Positions 47,740 to 57,100 of a stretch of DNA of 64,000 nucleotides are shown piece after piece. Origin of the DNA: Rhynchopus euleeides (Eukaryota > Euglenozoa > Diplonemea > Diplonemida > Diplonemidae); contig OY723299.1 of the NCBI GenBank assembly GCA_963210315.1, positions 930,001-994,000 on the forward strand, in the 5' to 3' direction. Position numbers and translations under genes: made by a program. A model generated the notes under the pieces. The model did not search any database and was not told the origin of the DNA. It saw only the letters and a list, made by a program, of their open reading frames with translations. Numbering within the stretch: position 1 is the first letter of the stretch; each line of letters opens with the position of its first letter.

Positions 47740-48120
47740 GTCAGCTGATTGAGGGTGTGATATGAGGGTTCTATCCAACAAGGATATCAAGGCGGCACTT
47801 TCAAAGTCCTGCCAAGGACAGCGCCACGTGGGTGTGTGCTTCTGATATATGTTATGTCATCATGTGAACCCTCCCCAGCGTGTGCCAACATCCCTGACAC
47901 GCTCACGAAAAGCATGACACGGAGAAAACAGGTGCCGAAACAACCTGCCGAGCACACGGGTGGTGCCACGTTGATCCACGCAGCGATCTCCCATGACAGG
48001 AAGCCTTGTCGCCACGGCAGAGTGCCGCAGACTGTGGGAGAGGTGTCGCCAGTCACCTTGAGGTTGCAGTGTGTCATCAGGCTAAGACCCGTGCCCTCTT
48101 CACCTCCCCTGTTAGGTTGC
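47740..48120. other. Unique core of the decamer-array element
   Basis: About 380 bp of non-repetitive DNA between the left decamers and the LINE. Short open frames without domains; nothing recognised. Confidence 0.4.
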
Positions 48121-48280
48121 TCCAGATCACAACAGATCACAACAAATCACAAGGCAAATGTTGTGATTTGTTGTGTACTTCATTGGTCTCGCATCGTCTC
48201 TCCTGGCGGTGTGTGGCTGGTGGGGTCCCCCTCCCCCTCCTGCAGGAAGGCCATATCAGGCCCCCCCCCCCTCCCAAAGC

Positions 48281-50395
48281 ATGGCCAACAGCCGCTCCCA
48301 GCAGCTCGAGGCGCTGGTCCAACGGGCGAATGCCCTGTTGGACAACGACAGGTTGTCGGAAGGCGATGTGGGGGTCGTGCTGGCGACCCTCAGCCTCGTC
48401 CTCCGACTGCTCGAGCAGCAGCCGGACCCGCAGCAGCAGCAGCAGTCTCAACGCCAGCAGATGCAGCAACAACTGCCGCAGCCGCAGTCACAGCAGAATC
48501 AGCAGCCAAAACCGCCGCAGCAACATCTACCGCAGAACCAGTCGGAGGCGCAGCAGCAGCAGCAGCAGCAGCAGCAGCCGCCGAAGCAGCAGAAGCAGCA
48601 GCCGAAGCCGCCGCAGCAACAACAGCAGCAGGGTCAGCCGAAGCCGCAGCAGCAGAAGCAGCAGCCGAAGCCGCCGCAGCAACAACAGCAGCAGGGTCAG
48701 CCGGAGCCGCAGCAGCAGAAGCAGCAGGTAAAGCAACAGCAGCCGAAGCAGAAGAAGCAGCAGGAGAAGTCGACAGCTTCCTCCTGGATAGACGTGGCCC
48801 GCAAGCCACGTGTCGCCCCCCTGGTCGACGCCGCGGCATGGGGCACAATCCCGCTGATGGACACGCCGGGGTACGAGCAGGTGCCCGCGGGGCTGTGGGT
48901 CGCCCCATCGGGCAAGGAGGCGGAGGAGGCGGCCAGCATGTTGCTGGATGCGGCAGGCGTGCGGGCGCACCAGAAGGAGACGCACGGCTACGTACTCCTC
49001 TGCGCAGCGCCCTTCGAGGGCGGAGAACAGCTCCCCGTCTTGATGCAGGACGGGACGCAGCGCCCGCTCTACGCGATGACGCGAGGCCAGGTGACGCTCC
49101 CTCCCTGCACCAGACTATTTGCACAGCAGGCGGCGGAGGTGCCGAAGGCGACGACGGTGTTGACCTTTACGGTCGCCCATAAACACACCACGGGGGAGAT
49201 GTGGGAGTGCATCAACGGCGACCCGTTGATGGCGATGCGCAAGCTGTGCCGGCGTGCGGTGGTGTCGGCCTGTGGCAAATCCGCCAAGATGGACAACGAT
49301 CACATGTGGCGGGTGACGTCCCTTCCGGGGCGTAAAGAGATGTCGGTGCGGGTGGAGACGGGCCGTGTCAAGGCCCTGCTGGCCTCCTCAGGGGTGGACG
49401 GGTGCTTCTGGCGCACGCTGTCCTTCGACAAGGGGGGCGAGACGTTGCCGGTTGTTCGCCTCCAGCCCACCCTGTCCAGGAGGGAGGCGTTGAGCGCGAT
49501 GAAGCGGGCGGGTGGTGCGGCACTGGGCCTTGCCTATGGCACGCGCGCGCTGTTCGTGCGTGCGGCGACGGCGGACCAGGTGGACACACTGCGGCAGGCG
49601 CTCGGGGACGCAGCAGCTCCGCAGGATCAGGGATCCCCGATGCAGCGGTATGTGGTGACTGGGGCTCGGGCCAACGAGCACCAGGCGGACGTGATGGGTG
49701 TGCTGACGGCAGCGGAGTGGGACGTGAAACTGTGCACGTCCTTCAGGCAGAAGGGCGGACGCACGTGCATCGTGGCGTCGGCGGCACCCCCGCAGTTTGT
49801 GCAGGTGAAGCGGCTGAGCGACCCGCCGCTGTGGATCAGGCCCGCAGGGAAGGAGGACAACCGGCCGACTCCGATGCAGCGGTACACTCCTCCTAAGGGT
49901 CAGCAGAAGGGCAAGCACGTCCGCCTGCCCGAACGCCCCGACATCGACCTGAAGGACGAGAAGGAGTTCCCCCCTCTGGGTGCGACAACCACCGCTGCGA
50001 ACCCTGATGCGACGGCGCCTACGACGACGGCTGCCATCGATGACACGGTGGAGATGGAGGGTGGCGAGCAGGAGGCGGGCAAAAAGGCCAAGCGGAAGCG
50101 GACGGACGCCGCAGACGACGACGACGGCAACTCCCAGCAAGCGCCCTCCCTGGCATCAAAGCTGATGCACGTGGTGATGTCCGCGGTGTCACCCAGCCGC
50201 AGCCGTGACGCGCCCCCGCCTGAGCACACCCATTCCTACGACACCCTCAAGCAGCCGCGCTGTCAGGTGGTGGGTGGCTTCACCTGTGATGTCTGCGAGG
50301 AGAGCCGGAACAAGGGCCAGGTACGCCGGAAGTGCCTCACTGAGGGATGCCAGGTGCACGCCTGCGCGGTGTGCTCCGCTGATGTGCGGCAGTGA
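48281..50395 (+). CDS. LINE ORF1: Gln-rich, gag-like protein with C-terminal zinc cluster
   Basis: ATG at 48281 (MANSRSQQLEALVQRANALL) is chosen because upstream in-frame codons are 5' UTR-like Pro-rich sequence. 704 residues: a short coiled coil (1-40), a Gln/Pro/Lys-rich tract (45-165), a folded middle (WIDVARKPRVAPL onward) with two similar segments, a basic stretch (KKAKRKR), then a Cys/His cluster at the end (CDVCEESR, CLTEGC, HACAVC). LINE ORF1 proteins bind the element RNA and act as chaperones; zinc knuckles commonly serve this. The stop is CAG TGA CTG, with ORF2 continuing in the same frame. Confidence 0.85.
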   Translation: MANSRSQQLEALVQRANALLDNDRLSEGDVGVVLATLSLVLRLLEQQPDPQQQQQSQRQQMQQQLPQPQSQQNQQPKPPQQHLPQNQSEAQQQQQQQQQPPKQQKQQPKPPQQQQQQGQPKPQQQKQQPKPPQQQQQQGQPEPQQQKQQVKQQQPKQKKQQEKSTASSWIDVARKPRVAPLVDAAAWGTIPLMDTPGYEQVPAGLWVAPSGKEAEEAASMLLDAAGVRAHQKETHGYVLLCAAPFEGGEQLPVLMQDGTQRPLYAMTRGQVTLPPCTRLFAQQAAEVPKATTVLTFTVAHKHTTGEMWECINGDPLMAMRKLCRRAVVSACGKSAKMDNDHMWRVTSLPGRKEMSVRVETGRVKALLASSGVDGCFWRTLSFDKGGETLPVVRLQPTLSRREALSAMKRAGGAALGLAYGTRALFVRAATADQVDTLRQALGDAAAPQDQGSPMQRYVVTGARANEHQADVMGVLTAAEWDVKLCTSFRQKGGRTCIVASAAPPQFVQVKRLSDPPLWIRPAGKEDNRPTPMQRYTPPKGQQKGKHVRLPERPDIDLKDEKEFPPLGATTTAANPDATAPTTTAAIDDTVEMEGGEQEAGKKAKRKRTDAADDDDGNSQQAPSLASKLMHVVMSAVSPSRSRDAPPPEHTHSYDTLKQPRCQVVGGFTCDVCEESRNKGQVRRKCLTEGCQVHACAVCSADVRQ

Positions 50396-50476
50396 CTGCG
50401 CTCCCCGCGCTCTATTGCCGACGCTGCCCGCGTAACCTTGCTGATGGGTGGGGACATCGAAACGAACCCTGGCCCC
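50393..50476 (+). promoter_or_regulatory. Recoding site: in-frame TGA followed by a 2A ribosome-skipping motif
   Basis: TGA at 50393-50395 is the only stop between ORF1 and ORF2, which are in one frame. The 19 codons from it to the ATG at 50444-50446 hold no further stop and end AARVTLL, then MGGDIETNPGP with the skip point between Gly and Pro at 50473/50474. DxExNPGP is the known 2A consensus, seen near ORF starts of several LINEs. TGA followed by C is a known leaky context. Read-through would yield an ORF1-2A product and a separate ORF2 starting with Pro. Confidence 0.72.
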
Positions 50477-53400
50477 ACCAACAACCTGGTTGTAGCGACA
50501 CTGAATGTGACCTCACTGGACGCGCACTTCGACGTGCTTCGTGATGTGCCGGCGCACGTGGTGGGCCTGCAGGAGACTTGCAGCTCGCGGCGCCAACAAG
50601 AGGAGGTCGACTGGGTGCTGCGTAAGGGGGATGGGCGTCCGCAGGAGTGGGCCTTTCTGTGGGGTAAAGAGCGCCCCCCCAGGAGATCGAAAAACGCGCC
50701 GTCCGGCAACATCGCGTGTGGGCAACGTGGGGGTGGGGTGGCCACCATGGTGCGCCAGCCGTGTGTGTCGCGCGCCGTTCCGAACAACGCCATCACCGCG
50801 GGGTTTGAAGATGGCAGGGTCATGCACAGCATGGTGGCGCTCGGGTCGGGGGCCACGTTCCTCCATGTCTTCGTGGTGTACGCGCACTCGGGGTGCGACA
50901 ACAAAACAGTGGCTGCCAGGGAGGCCCTCCTGAACTCTGTGTTGTTCGAGGCGCAGGCGCAGGTGGGTGGTGCTCCAGCGGTGGTACTGGGGGACCTCAA
51001 CACGGATGTTGCGCGGTCGCCAACCCTCCGCAGAGCGCTGGAGAATGAGTGGGTCGACGCAGCGGTGCTCCAGGCTGCGAGGAGCGGCGATGACCCCCCG
51101 CCGACCTACACCTCTACACGTGCCAGCTCGCGAATCGACTACGTCCTGATGAACCGAGTCGCAGCGCAAAGTTTCGTGAGCTGCTCGACCTCGCTGGCTG
51201 GGGTGCCGAACCACTCGCTGGTGAGTGTCACGCTGGACTCGCTCGCCTTCGCGCAGGAGACCCTGAGGTACAAGGTGCCCCGTGCAATTCCTGCACCCCC
51301 CCGGTCACCTGACGCGGACGAGACACCCCCGGAGCCACCCGACCTTGCGCCGTTCTACGACGCGGTGAAACGGGAAGCAGTCGAGGATGCGTGGATGATT
51401 CTTTCTGGGTTGTGCGAGCGTCATCTGCTGGACGGGAGCGAGGTGGCGGCGTCAGAGGAGCGGTCATACCTCGGGAGAGGCGCAGCGCGAGAACCGCAGC
51501 GGGTACGTGTGGCGGCGCCGAGCTCCGCCACCTTGGGCACAGTCGCGACGGCGAAGGAGCTGAGGTACAGCGCGACCATCAGCCGCATGGAGCACTACGT
51601 GCGCGCTCGCTCCTGCGTAAAAAGTGGTCCGGGCGCGGTGTCGGGGCAACTTGTCCGCTGCTGGCGCAAGTGTCGCAGCGTCCTACGTGAACTACCTCAG
51701 GAGTGTGGGGTGACGAGCCACCTGCTGGGCTCCGTCCCCGACGTCGCGACTGTGAAGAAGCTGCTGCATGCTGTGCGCGGACGCCTTCACGACATCAACC
51801 GAGAGGCGTGCAAGGCACGGAAACAGCGTTGGCGGGGGACTGTGCGCCAGATGTTCGCCTCCGACCGCAAAAGCCTTGTGACTGTCCTGAAGGGTAGCCC
51901 GGGCCAAGCCGCCGACACGGTGAAGAAGGGGAACGGTGAGCTGACGGCGAAGGTGTCGGAGATGGACGCCATCCTCATGGAAGCCTGGGCACCTATCCAC
52001 CGGATGTACACGGGCGACAGGGCGGAGCCGGAGTTCGCGCCTTTCGCACGGGAGTACGACGGGCTGTTCGAGGAGCACCCTATGCAGGTGGAAGACATCA
52101 GCGGCTCCGACCTGCTCGAAATGTTAAAGCGGAGGAAGAAGAAGTCTGCTGCGTGTGGTGTCGACGGATGGCGCATGGACGAGCTGCAGCGGCTGCCCCT
52201 CCCTCTCATGGACGGGTTTGCTGCCTTCTTCAACCTGATGGAACGGACGGGGAAATGGCCGAAGGGGCTGCTCACGGCCCTGGTGTCGCTGATCCCGAAG
52301 AGCGAAGACCTCTCGCCAACGAACCTCCGGCCTATCACGGTCACCAGTGCGGTATACCGCCTGTGGGCGTGCCGCCGTCTCATCGACATAATGAAGTGGC
52401 AGGGGACGTGGGCCCTGGACACGCAGCACGGCTTCCGCCAGGGGCATAGGTGCGAGGATGTCCTCATAGAGCTAACGACCCTGATTGAGGAGACCCTCCT
52501 GGATGATTCCAAACAGCTGTACCTGCTGGCCCTGGACTTCCAGAAGTGCTTCGACCGGGTGCCCCAGAAGCTCGTCTTGGAGCTGGCGGAGGCCATGGGG
52601 CTGCACCAGCGCATCCTACGCCCCCTCAAGACGATGTACAGTGGGCTGAAAAGAAGGTTCAAGCTGCCCTTAGGTGTTGGCGGGCGCTTCGAGGTGACCA
52701 ACGGGATCCTGCAGGGCTGCCCTATATCGGTCATCCTGATCAACGCCCTCCTCTCGGTCATGTTCAAGGCCGTCGACGTGCGCGTGCCATCAGTGTCTTC
52801 GCAGTCCTTCGCCGACGATGGGACGCTTGTATCTCAGGAGGATGAGGCGTCGGTGCAGCAGGCTGTCGATGTCGTGGTAGGCTTCTGCAACATCACCGGC
52901 ATGGCCCTCAACGTCAAGAAGACGGTGGCGATGGGGATCCCGAGGGGCTCGTCGGGTTTCAGGAGACAACACCCATACGTGGGACAGGTACGTGTTCAGG
53001 ACAACATCCTCCCGACTGAGACAGCGTCGAAGATCCTCGGTGCAAAGGCCTGCGTCTCTGACAAGGTGCAGGTGCGCCGCAACGACGCGCGACTCGAGAG
53101 CCATAAACCCCTGCTCATGCGACTTCCGACCTCTCCGCTGAGCACACGACAACGGGCGGAAATTGTGGCGTCTAATGTCGTGTCGAGCACGGTGTCGGGC
53201 GGAGCGTTTGCCCCTCTGTCGAAGACGGCGACGCAGCGTCTTCGAAGCCGTCTCACAACAGGCATCCTCGGCGTCAAGCACCCCTCCCGCAGTGTAGGCG
53301 CGATGCTCACCATCCTGCACAAGGCCCACCGTGTAGATCCGGCGATAGCCAACTCTTACCGGATCCTGTGCAATCTCTTCGACACGTGTGTGCGCATCCC

Positions 53401-56400
53401 ACACATGGTGGACAGGATGAACCGAATCGCTGTGCTGTACGAGGAACACCCGACCCTATCCTCTGCTGACGCCCTCGGCCCTGTGGGCATCGCGATCTCG
53501 GTCGCCCTTCCTGCTGCTGGACTAGAGTGGGGCGATGACATCCGTGACTGTGCCATCGGGGATATGTGTCTCGCTGGTGAACCACGGTCCTCCCGGAACC
53601 ATGCGCTGCGCGACAATCTGCGGCGGCAGGGCTGGAAGGCGCTGGCGAAGCACCGTCCTTCCTTCTCGGGGATCGAAAACGGTGTGGACTACGACAGGAC
53701 GAACGCGCTCCGCCTGGAGACGAAGGACGGGAACCTCTCGCGGGCGCTGACGGTGGTGCTTGCTGGTGGTGTCTTCTTTGCGACGCGATGGGGGCGCAAC
53801 GGCGCCTACGTCTCTGGTGGCAGGCGTGCGACGACAGACGAGACGTCGGACTCCTCATCCCATGCCCCATCTCCCTCACCGGCTGCTGACGCGGCTATGG
53901 CAGGGGACGAAGAGGATGAAGAAGCTGAGGAAGAGGAGGAGTGCGAGTACGAAGAGGAGGAGGACGAGGAGCAGGAAGACGCCGATCTTCTTGGTTCTCA
54001 GGATTCCTTCGACTGGGATATCGTGTCCAATCCGGCGACGGAAGAGGCAGACGTGCGGGACCCCAAGCTGTGTGTACACTGCGATGGTGCGGACAGTGAC
54101 ACGCCTGATCACCTTTGGTGGGCATGCAGTGCGTTTGACTCCGTCAGGTCTCAACCTCAGTTCGAACCCCTGCTGCAGCTGGACCGCTCAGAGTGGCCCC
54201 CGTGCCTTGCGAGATACGGCGTGGTGCCAGAGGGATTCCAGGTAGACGAGACCTTGCTGCACACGCTGATGGGGCGCATCGTGCTGAAGCGGTGGGAGCT
54301 CGAGGCGAAGATGCGGCGCTCTGGACCCCTCGTGCACCCCTGGACGGCTGCTCTCTCCTGGCCAGCAGAGACTTTTGACTTCGACGTATCCAGTATCCCA
54401 GAGAAGCCAGCAGCGCGGCTGTGGCCGTATAGCGCTGCGTCTCTCAGGGCGATACTTGCGTGGCTCGCAGCGCTCCAATGGACGAAGCAAGGCACGGTGT
54501 CGAACATCGAGCTCGCCCTTGACTTCGAGGTCTTCACAGGGAAGGCGTTACAGCCCTCGGAGCGCTCGGCACGAACCTCCAACCCCGCGATGGCCGAGCG
54601 TGGCAACCTCCTCTGGACGATGATGGGCTGCCTGACGAGGCTATGCGACCAGCTAAGCCTTCCTACCCCGTGGCCTGCGCGACGCGAGGACCGGGTCGGC
54701 TCCCTCTGCTCGGTAGGCGCTGGAGAGGTCTGGGGCGGGATGACACCTCGGCCCGTGTTCGCAGGTGGGGCAGAGACGATCACGGCGTTAGAGGCGAGTG
54801 CAGAACAGGCATGTGCGGCCGCAGGCGTCGATGCAGACGGCAATATCGTGAGGTGGGGAACAAACGTGTTCCCAGACTACACTGGGATCCCCCGGACCAC
54901 GCGAGCCTCACAATGGGATGGGCCACGCCCGCCCCCGCCGCGCAGCGCTATACCTGTACCAGTGCCGCGGTCGCTCGCGAGCACGTCTCTGGGCCCCCGG
55001 AAAGTGTGCAACGCGCATTCGAAACCGAAATGCGACGAGTGCGATACCGCCAAGCAGAATTACGCACTGACGATAGCTGCGTGTTGCCGCGTCCACCACC
55101 ACCACGCGGACGGCCTGAAGGTGATGTGCTGTGAGACACACCACATGACGCGGTGCGGCACCTGCGCCAATGTGAAGACATGCTGCGCGGCCGGCCACCA
55201 TGGGCGCGCCCCCAGGGTCGACCAAGTTGCGAGCACGGATGACGACAGCAGCAGCTGCGATGACGATTCTGACAGCGAGGGAGAGGAGGGCAGCTCTGGT
55301 GCCACTGAGCATGATGGAGACGACGCTGATGATGCGGGCTCCACCAGCGAGGAAGTCCCTCCCTCGTCTGTGATGGATAGCGACACGACGGCTGCTGCTG
55401 CGGTAAAACGCACCGCCATCGTTCTGGACGCCTCCGACGAGGACTCGATGGGGCAGGATGCCGTGAAACGCACCGCCATTTGTTTAGATCACTCTGACGA
55501 GGGCCCGTCCCTCTGGGGGGCTGGGATAGTGTGTGTGCGACAGCCAGAGTGGGACATGTGTGCGTCTCTTCTTCTTCTTTGGCCGGGCGTGATTGGGCAT
55601 TTGGCTCTTCACTGCCCCGACGATCAGCCCAATGAGGGCGAGTTGGGTTCTTCTGCGGAGTCATCTGCGCTGACCCCACGCGAATTTCCTGGTTTTCTTT
55701 TCTCGCCTTCCCCTCGAATGAATACCCCTGCTTCCCCCACCCCACGTCAGATGGATGCGGAGCACGTTGCGCTTGATGCGGATGAATCGTCGGGCTCCCA
55801 GCCTGATGATGCTCGTCTCGCTCCACCAGCAGACACAGCACCGCTTCCGGCGCCCTCTCCGGCTCCGGAGCTCGTGCTGCACACAGACCTGCTGGACGGG
55901 CTACAGACCCCGCAGACGGGCTCGCCGCCCCTCCCAGAGAGCGCCACGCAACGGAGATCTCCGAGCCCTTACGTGGGGCGCCGCCTTCCTTTCTCTCCCT
56001 CTCTCCCCTCTGAGTCCTCGGTACCCCGCGCGCAGAAGCGGGTAGCACCCATACAGGAGACAGGCGCATCTGCCCTGGGGCAACGCTCCTTTAACAAGAG
56101 AAGAGTAGAACCTCAACCCCCCGTGTCCCCTGGTTCACCGATTTCAGCGTCAAGCCTTCGGCCTGACGAGGATAGTATCATGCCCCCATCAGAACTTGCT
56201 TCCCCCCTTCCTCTCTCGCCTGCACCTTCCCTTGTTGTAGATGACTCGCCGGGCTTTCAGCCCGTCGACACTCGGCTTAGTCCCCCATCAGACACTGTGT
56301 CACCCCCACCACCCTCTCCATGTCAGGAGCCCCTAGTGCCTTTAGACCCTGCAACCCCCTCTCTTCCCGACTGGCAGGCAGAAACGCCGTCTCACCAGGG

Positions 56401-56929
56401 GGGCGACACGCTCTCCCACGAGTGCACGTCGCCGAGCCCTTGCGTGGGGCGTCGACTTCCTTTCTCCCCTTCCTCCCCTTCTGAGTCCTCGGTTCCCCGC
56501 GCGCAGAAACGTGTAGCGCACATGCGGGAGGCAGACGAATCTGCCCTGGAGCGATGCTCGTTTCATAACAACAGAGCAGGTTTTCCTTCCTCCCGCACGA
56601 TCATCAGCACAGCTAGATCAGGCGAGCCTTCCCCTTTCCCACGGGCCTCACAAGCCTTGCGCTTCTTGGAGCGCAAGACACGTGCTGTCCGTCCTTCTCG
56701 TTCACGTTTCCTCCAGAAGCGGGTGTTGCGTGCGGTTCCGAAGCGCACCCGCTGCATCCCCTCTCCCACCATCTTTCGTTCGGCGGCTATTCCGCGCTCT
56801 TTTCAACGCGTCGTCGCGAAGATTGCGCCTCAGTATCAGCAGGCGCAATCTCCGGCTTCCAGTGTGTGTGTGTCCCCCCTCCTTTACAGCGCAACGAGGA
56901 GGAGAGCGAAACCGTGTGGTGTCACGTAG
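50444..56929 (+). CDS. LINE ORF2: APE endonuclease, reverse transcriptase and long C-terminal extension
   Basis: Residues from ATG 50444 (2161 in all). 1-11 is the 2A peptide end. 14-270 is an APE-type endonuclease: VVATLNVTS, GLQET, VYAHSG, GDLNT, SRIDYVL and NHSLV. About 590-860 is reverse transcriptase: LRPITVTSAVYRLW, GFRQGHRCEDVL, ALDFQKCFDRVP, GILQGCPISVIL and catalytic SFADDGT. A CCHC knuckle, CVHCDGADSDTPDHLWWAC, is at about 1209. A second Cys/His cluster (CDECD, CCETHHMTRCGTC) lies near 1525-1570. The last 550 or so residues are Ser/Pro-rich and unusual for LINEs. If translation depends on read-through, ORF2 in fact begins at the Pro after NPG rather than at this ATG. Confidence 0.92.
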   Translation: MGGDIETNPGPTNNLVVATLNVTSLDAHFDVLRDVPAHVVGLQETCSSRRQQEEVDWVLRKGDGRPQEWAFLWGKERPPRRSKNAPSGNIACGQRGGGVATMVRQPCVSRAVPNNAITAGFEDGRVMHSMVALGSGATFLHVFVVYAHSGCDNKTVAAREALLNSVLFEAQAQVGGAPAVVLGDLNTDVARSPTLRRALENEWVDAAVLQAARSGDDPPPTYTSTRASSRIDYVLMNRVAAQSFVSCSTSLAGVPNHSLVSVTLDSLAFAQETLRYKVPRAIPAPPRSPDADETPPEPPDLAPFYDAVKREAVEDAWMILSGLCERHLLDGSEVAASEERSYLGRGAAREPQRVRVAAPSSATLGTVATAKELRYSATISRMEHYVRARSCVKSGPGAVSGQLVRCWRKCRSVLRELPQECGVTSHLLGSVPDVATVKKLLHAVRGRLHDINREACKARKQRWRGTVRQMFASDRKSLVTVLKGSPGQAADTVKKGNGELTAKVSEMDAILMEAWAPIHRMYTGDRAEPEFAPFAREYDGLFEEHPMQVEDISGSDLLEMLKRRKKKSAACGVDGWRMDELQRLPLPLMDGFAAFFNLMERTGKWPKGLLTALVSLIPKSEDLSPTNLRPITVTSAVYRLWACRRLIDIMKWQGTWALDTQHGFRQGHRCEDVLIELTTLIEETLLDDSKQLYLLALDFQKCFDRVPQKLVLELAEAMGLHQRILRPLKTMYSGLKRRFKLPLGVGGRFEVTNGILQGCPISVILINALLSVMFKAVDVRVPSVSSQSFADDGTLVSQEDEASVQQAVDVVVGFCNITGMALNVKKTVAMGIPRGSSGFRRQHPYVGQVRVQDNILPTETASKILGAKACVSDKVQVRRNDARLESHKPLLMRLPTSPLSTRQRAEIVASNVVSSTVSGGAFAPLSKTATQRLRSRLTTGILGVKHPSRSVGAMLTILHKAHRVDPAIANSYRILCNLFDTCVRIPHMVDRMNRIAVLYEEHPTLSSADALGPVGIAISVALPAAGLEWGDDIRDCAIGDMCLAGEPRSSRNHALRDNLRRQGWKALAKHRPSFSGIENGVDYDRTNALRLETKDGNLSRALTVVLAGGVFFATRWGRNGAYVSGGRRATTDETSDSSSHAPSPSPAADAAMAGDEEDEEAEEEEECEYEEEEDEEQEDADLLGSQDSFDWDIVSNPATEEADVRDPKLCVHCDGADSDTPDHLWWACSAFDSVRSQPQFEPLLQLDRSEWPPCLARYGVVPEGFQVDETLLHTLMGRIVLKRWELEAKMRRSGPLVHPWTAALSWPAETFDFDVSSIPEKPAARLWPYSAASLRAILAWLAALQWTKQGTVSNIELALDFEVFTGKALQPSERSARTSNPAMAERGNLLWTMMGCLTRLCDQLSLPTPWPARREDRVGSLCSVGAGEVWGGMTPRPVFAGGAETITALEASAEQACAAAGVDADGNIVRWGTNVFPDYTGIPRTTRASQWDGPRPPPPRSAIPVPVPRSLASTSLGPRKVCNAHSKPKCDECDTAKQNYALTIAACCRVHHHHADGLKVMCCETHHMTRCGTCANVKTCCAAGHHGRAPRVDQVASTDDDSSSCDDDSDSEGEEGSSGATEHDGDDADDAGSTSEEVPPSSVMDSDTTAAAAVKRTAIVLDASDEDSMGQDAVKRTAICLDHSDEGPSLWGAGIVCVRQPEWDMCASLLLLWPGVIGHLALHCPDDQPNEGELGSSAESSALTPREFPGFLFSPSPRMNTPASPTPRQMDAEHVALDADESSGSQPDDARLAPPADTAPLPAPSPAPELVLHTDLLDGLQTPQTGSPPLPESATQRRSPSPYVGRRLPFSPSLPSESSVPRAQKRVAPIQETGASALGQRSFNKRRVEPQPPVSPGSPISASSLRPDEDSIMPPSELASPLPLSPAPSLVVDDSPGFQPVDTRLSPPSDTVSPPPPSPCQEPLVPLDPATPSLPDWQAETPSHQGGDTLSHECTSPSPCVGRRLPFSPSSPSESSVPRAQKRVAHMREADESALERCSFHNNRAGFPSSRTIISTARSGEPSPFPRASQALRFLERKTRAVRPSRSRFLQKRVLRAVPKRTRCIPSPTIFRSAAIPRSFQRVVAKIAPQYQQAQSPASSVCVSPLLYSATRRRAKPCGVT

Positions 56930-56967
56930 AGCAAGAGTAGGATAGCGGGCCCGGCTCCTCACGGTAT

Positions 56968-56981
56968 GGTCCTTCGGGGCC
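56968..56981 (+). ncRNA. 3' UTR hairpin with UUCG tetraloop (copy B)
   Basis: GGTCC-TTCG-GGGCC folds into a 5-bp stem (one G-U) closed by the very stable C(UUCG)G loop, 39 nt from the element's 3' end. The same hairpin is unchanged in the other two copies (43894-43907 minus; 59062-59075). LINE reverse transcriptases often recognise such 3' structures; that role is inferred. Confidence 0.6.
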
Positions 56982-57020
56982 AGGCTGCGATGCCAGCACG
57001 CTAACCCAAATTGCAATACG

Positions 57021-57100
57021 ATTTGTTGTGATTTGTTGTGATTTTTTGCGATTTGTTGCGGCCAGTTGTGATTTGTTGTGACTAGGTGTGACGTGGTGTG
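57021..57100 (+). repeat. Decamer array between LINE copies B and C, exactly 8 units
   Basis: Eight 10-bp units, consensus ATTTGTTGTG, ending with ACGTGGTGTG, which is repeated after copy C. Confidence 0.9.

Larger units (their letters stand above)
48176..57020 (+). mobile_element. Full-length LINE (copy B), apparently intact
   Basis: 8.8 kb with about 105 nt of 5' UTR, ORF1, a single in-frame TGA, ORF2 and a 91-nt 3' UTR. The decamer ATTTGTTGTG stands directly before 48176 and directly after 57020, a 10-bp target duplication equal to one unit of the surrounding array. There is no poly-A tail. Both frames are long and unbroken, so the copy may be recent. Confidence 0.93.

Noticed and set aside
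48390-49124. Ala/Pro-rich minus-strand frame opposite LINE ORF1
   Set aside because: It is the antisense shadow of the CAG-rich Gln tract of ORF1.
50393-50395. TGA reassigned to a sense codon in this organism
   Set aside because: The frames of about 2000 codons (SMCHD1-like, LINE ORF2) and 1100 codons (coiled-coil) contain no internal TGA, and several genes end in TGA.
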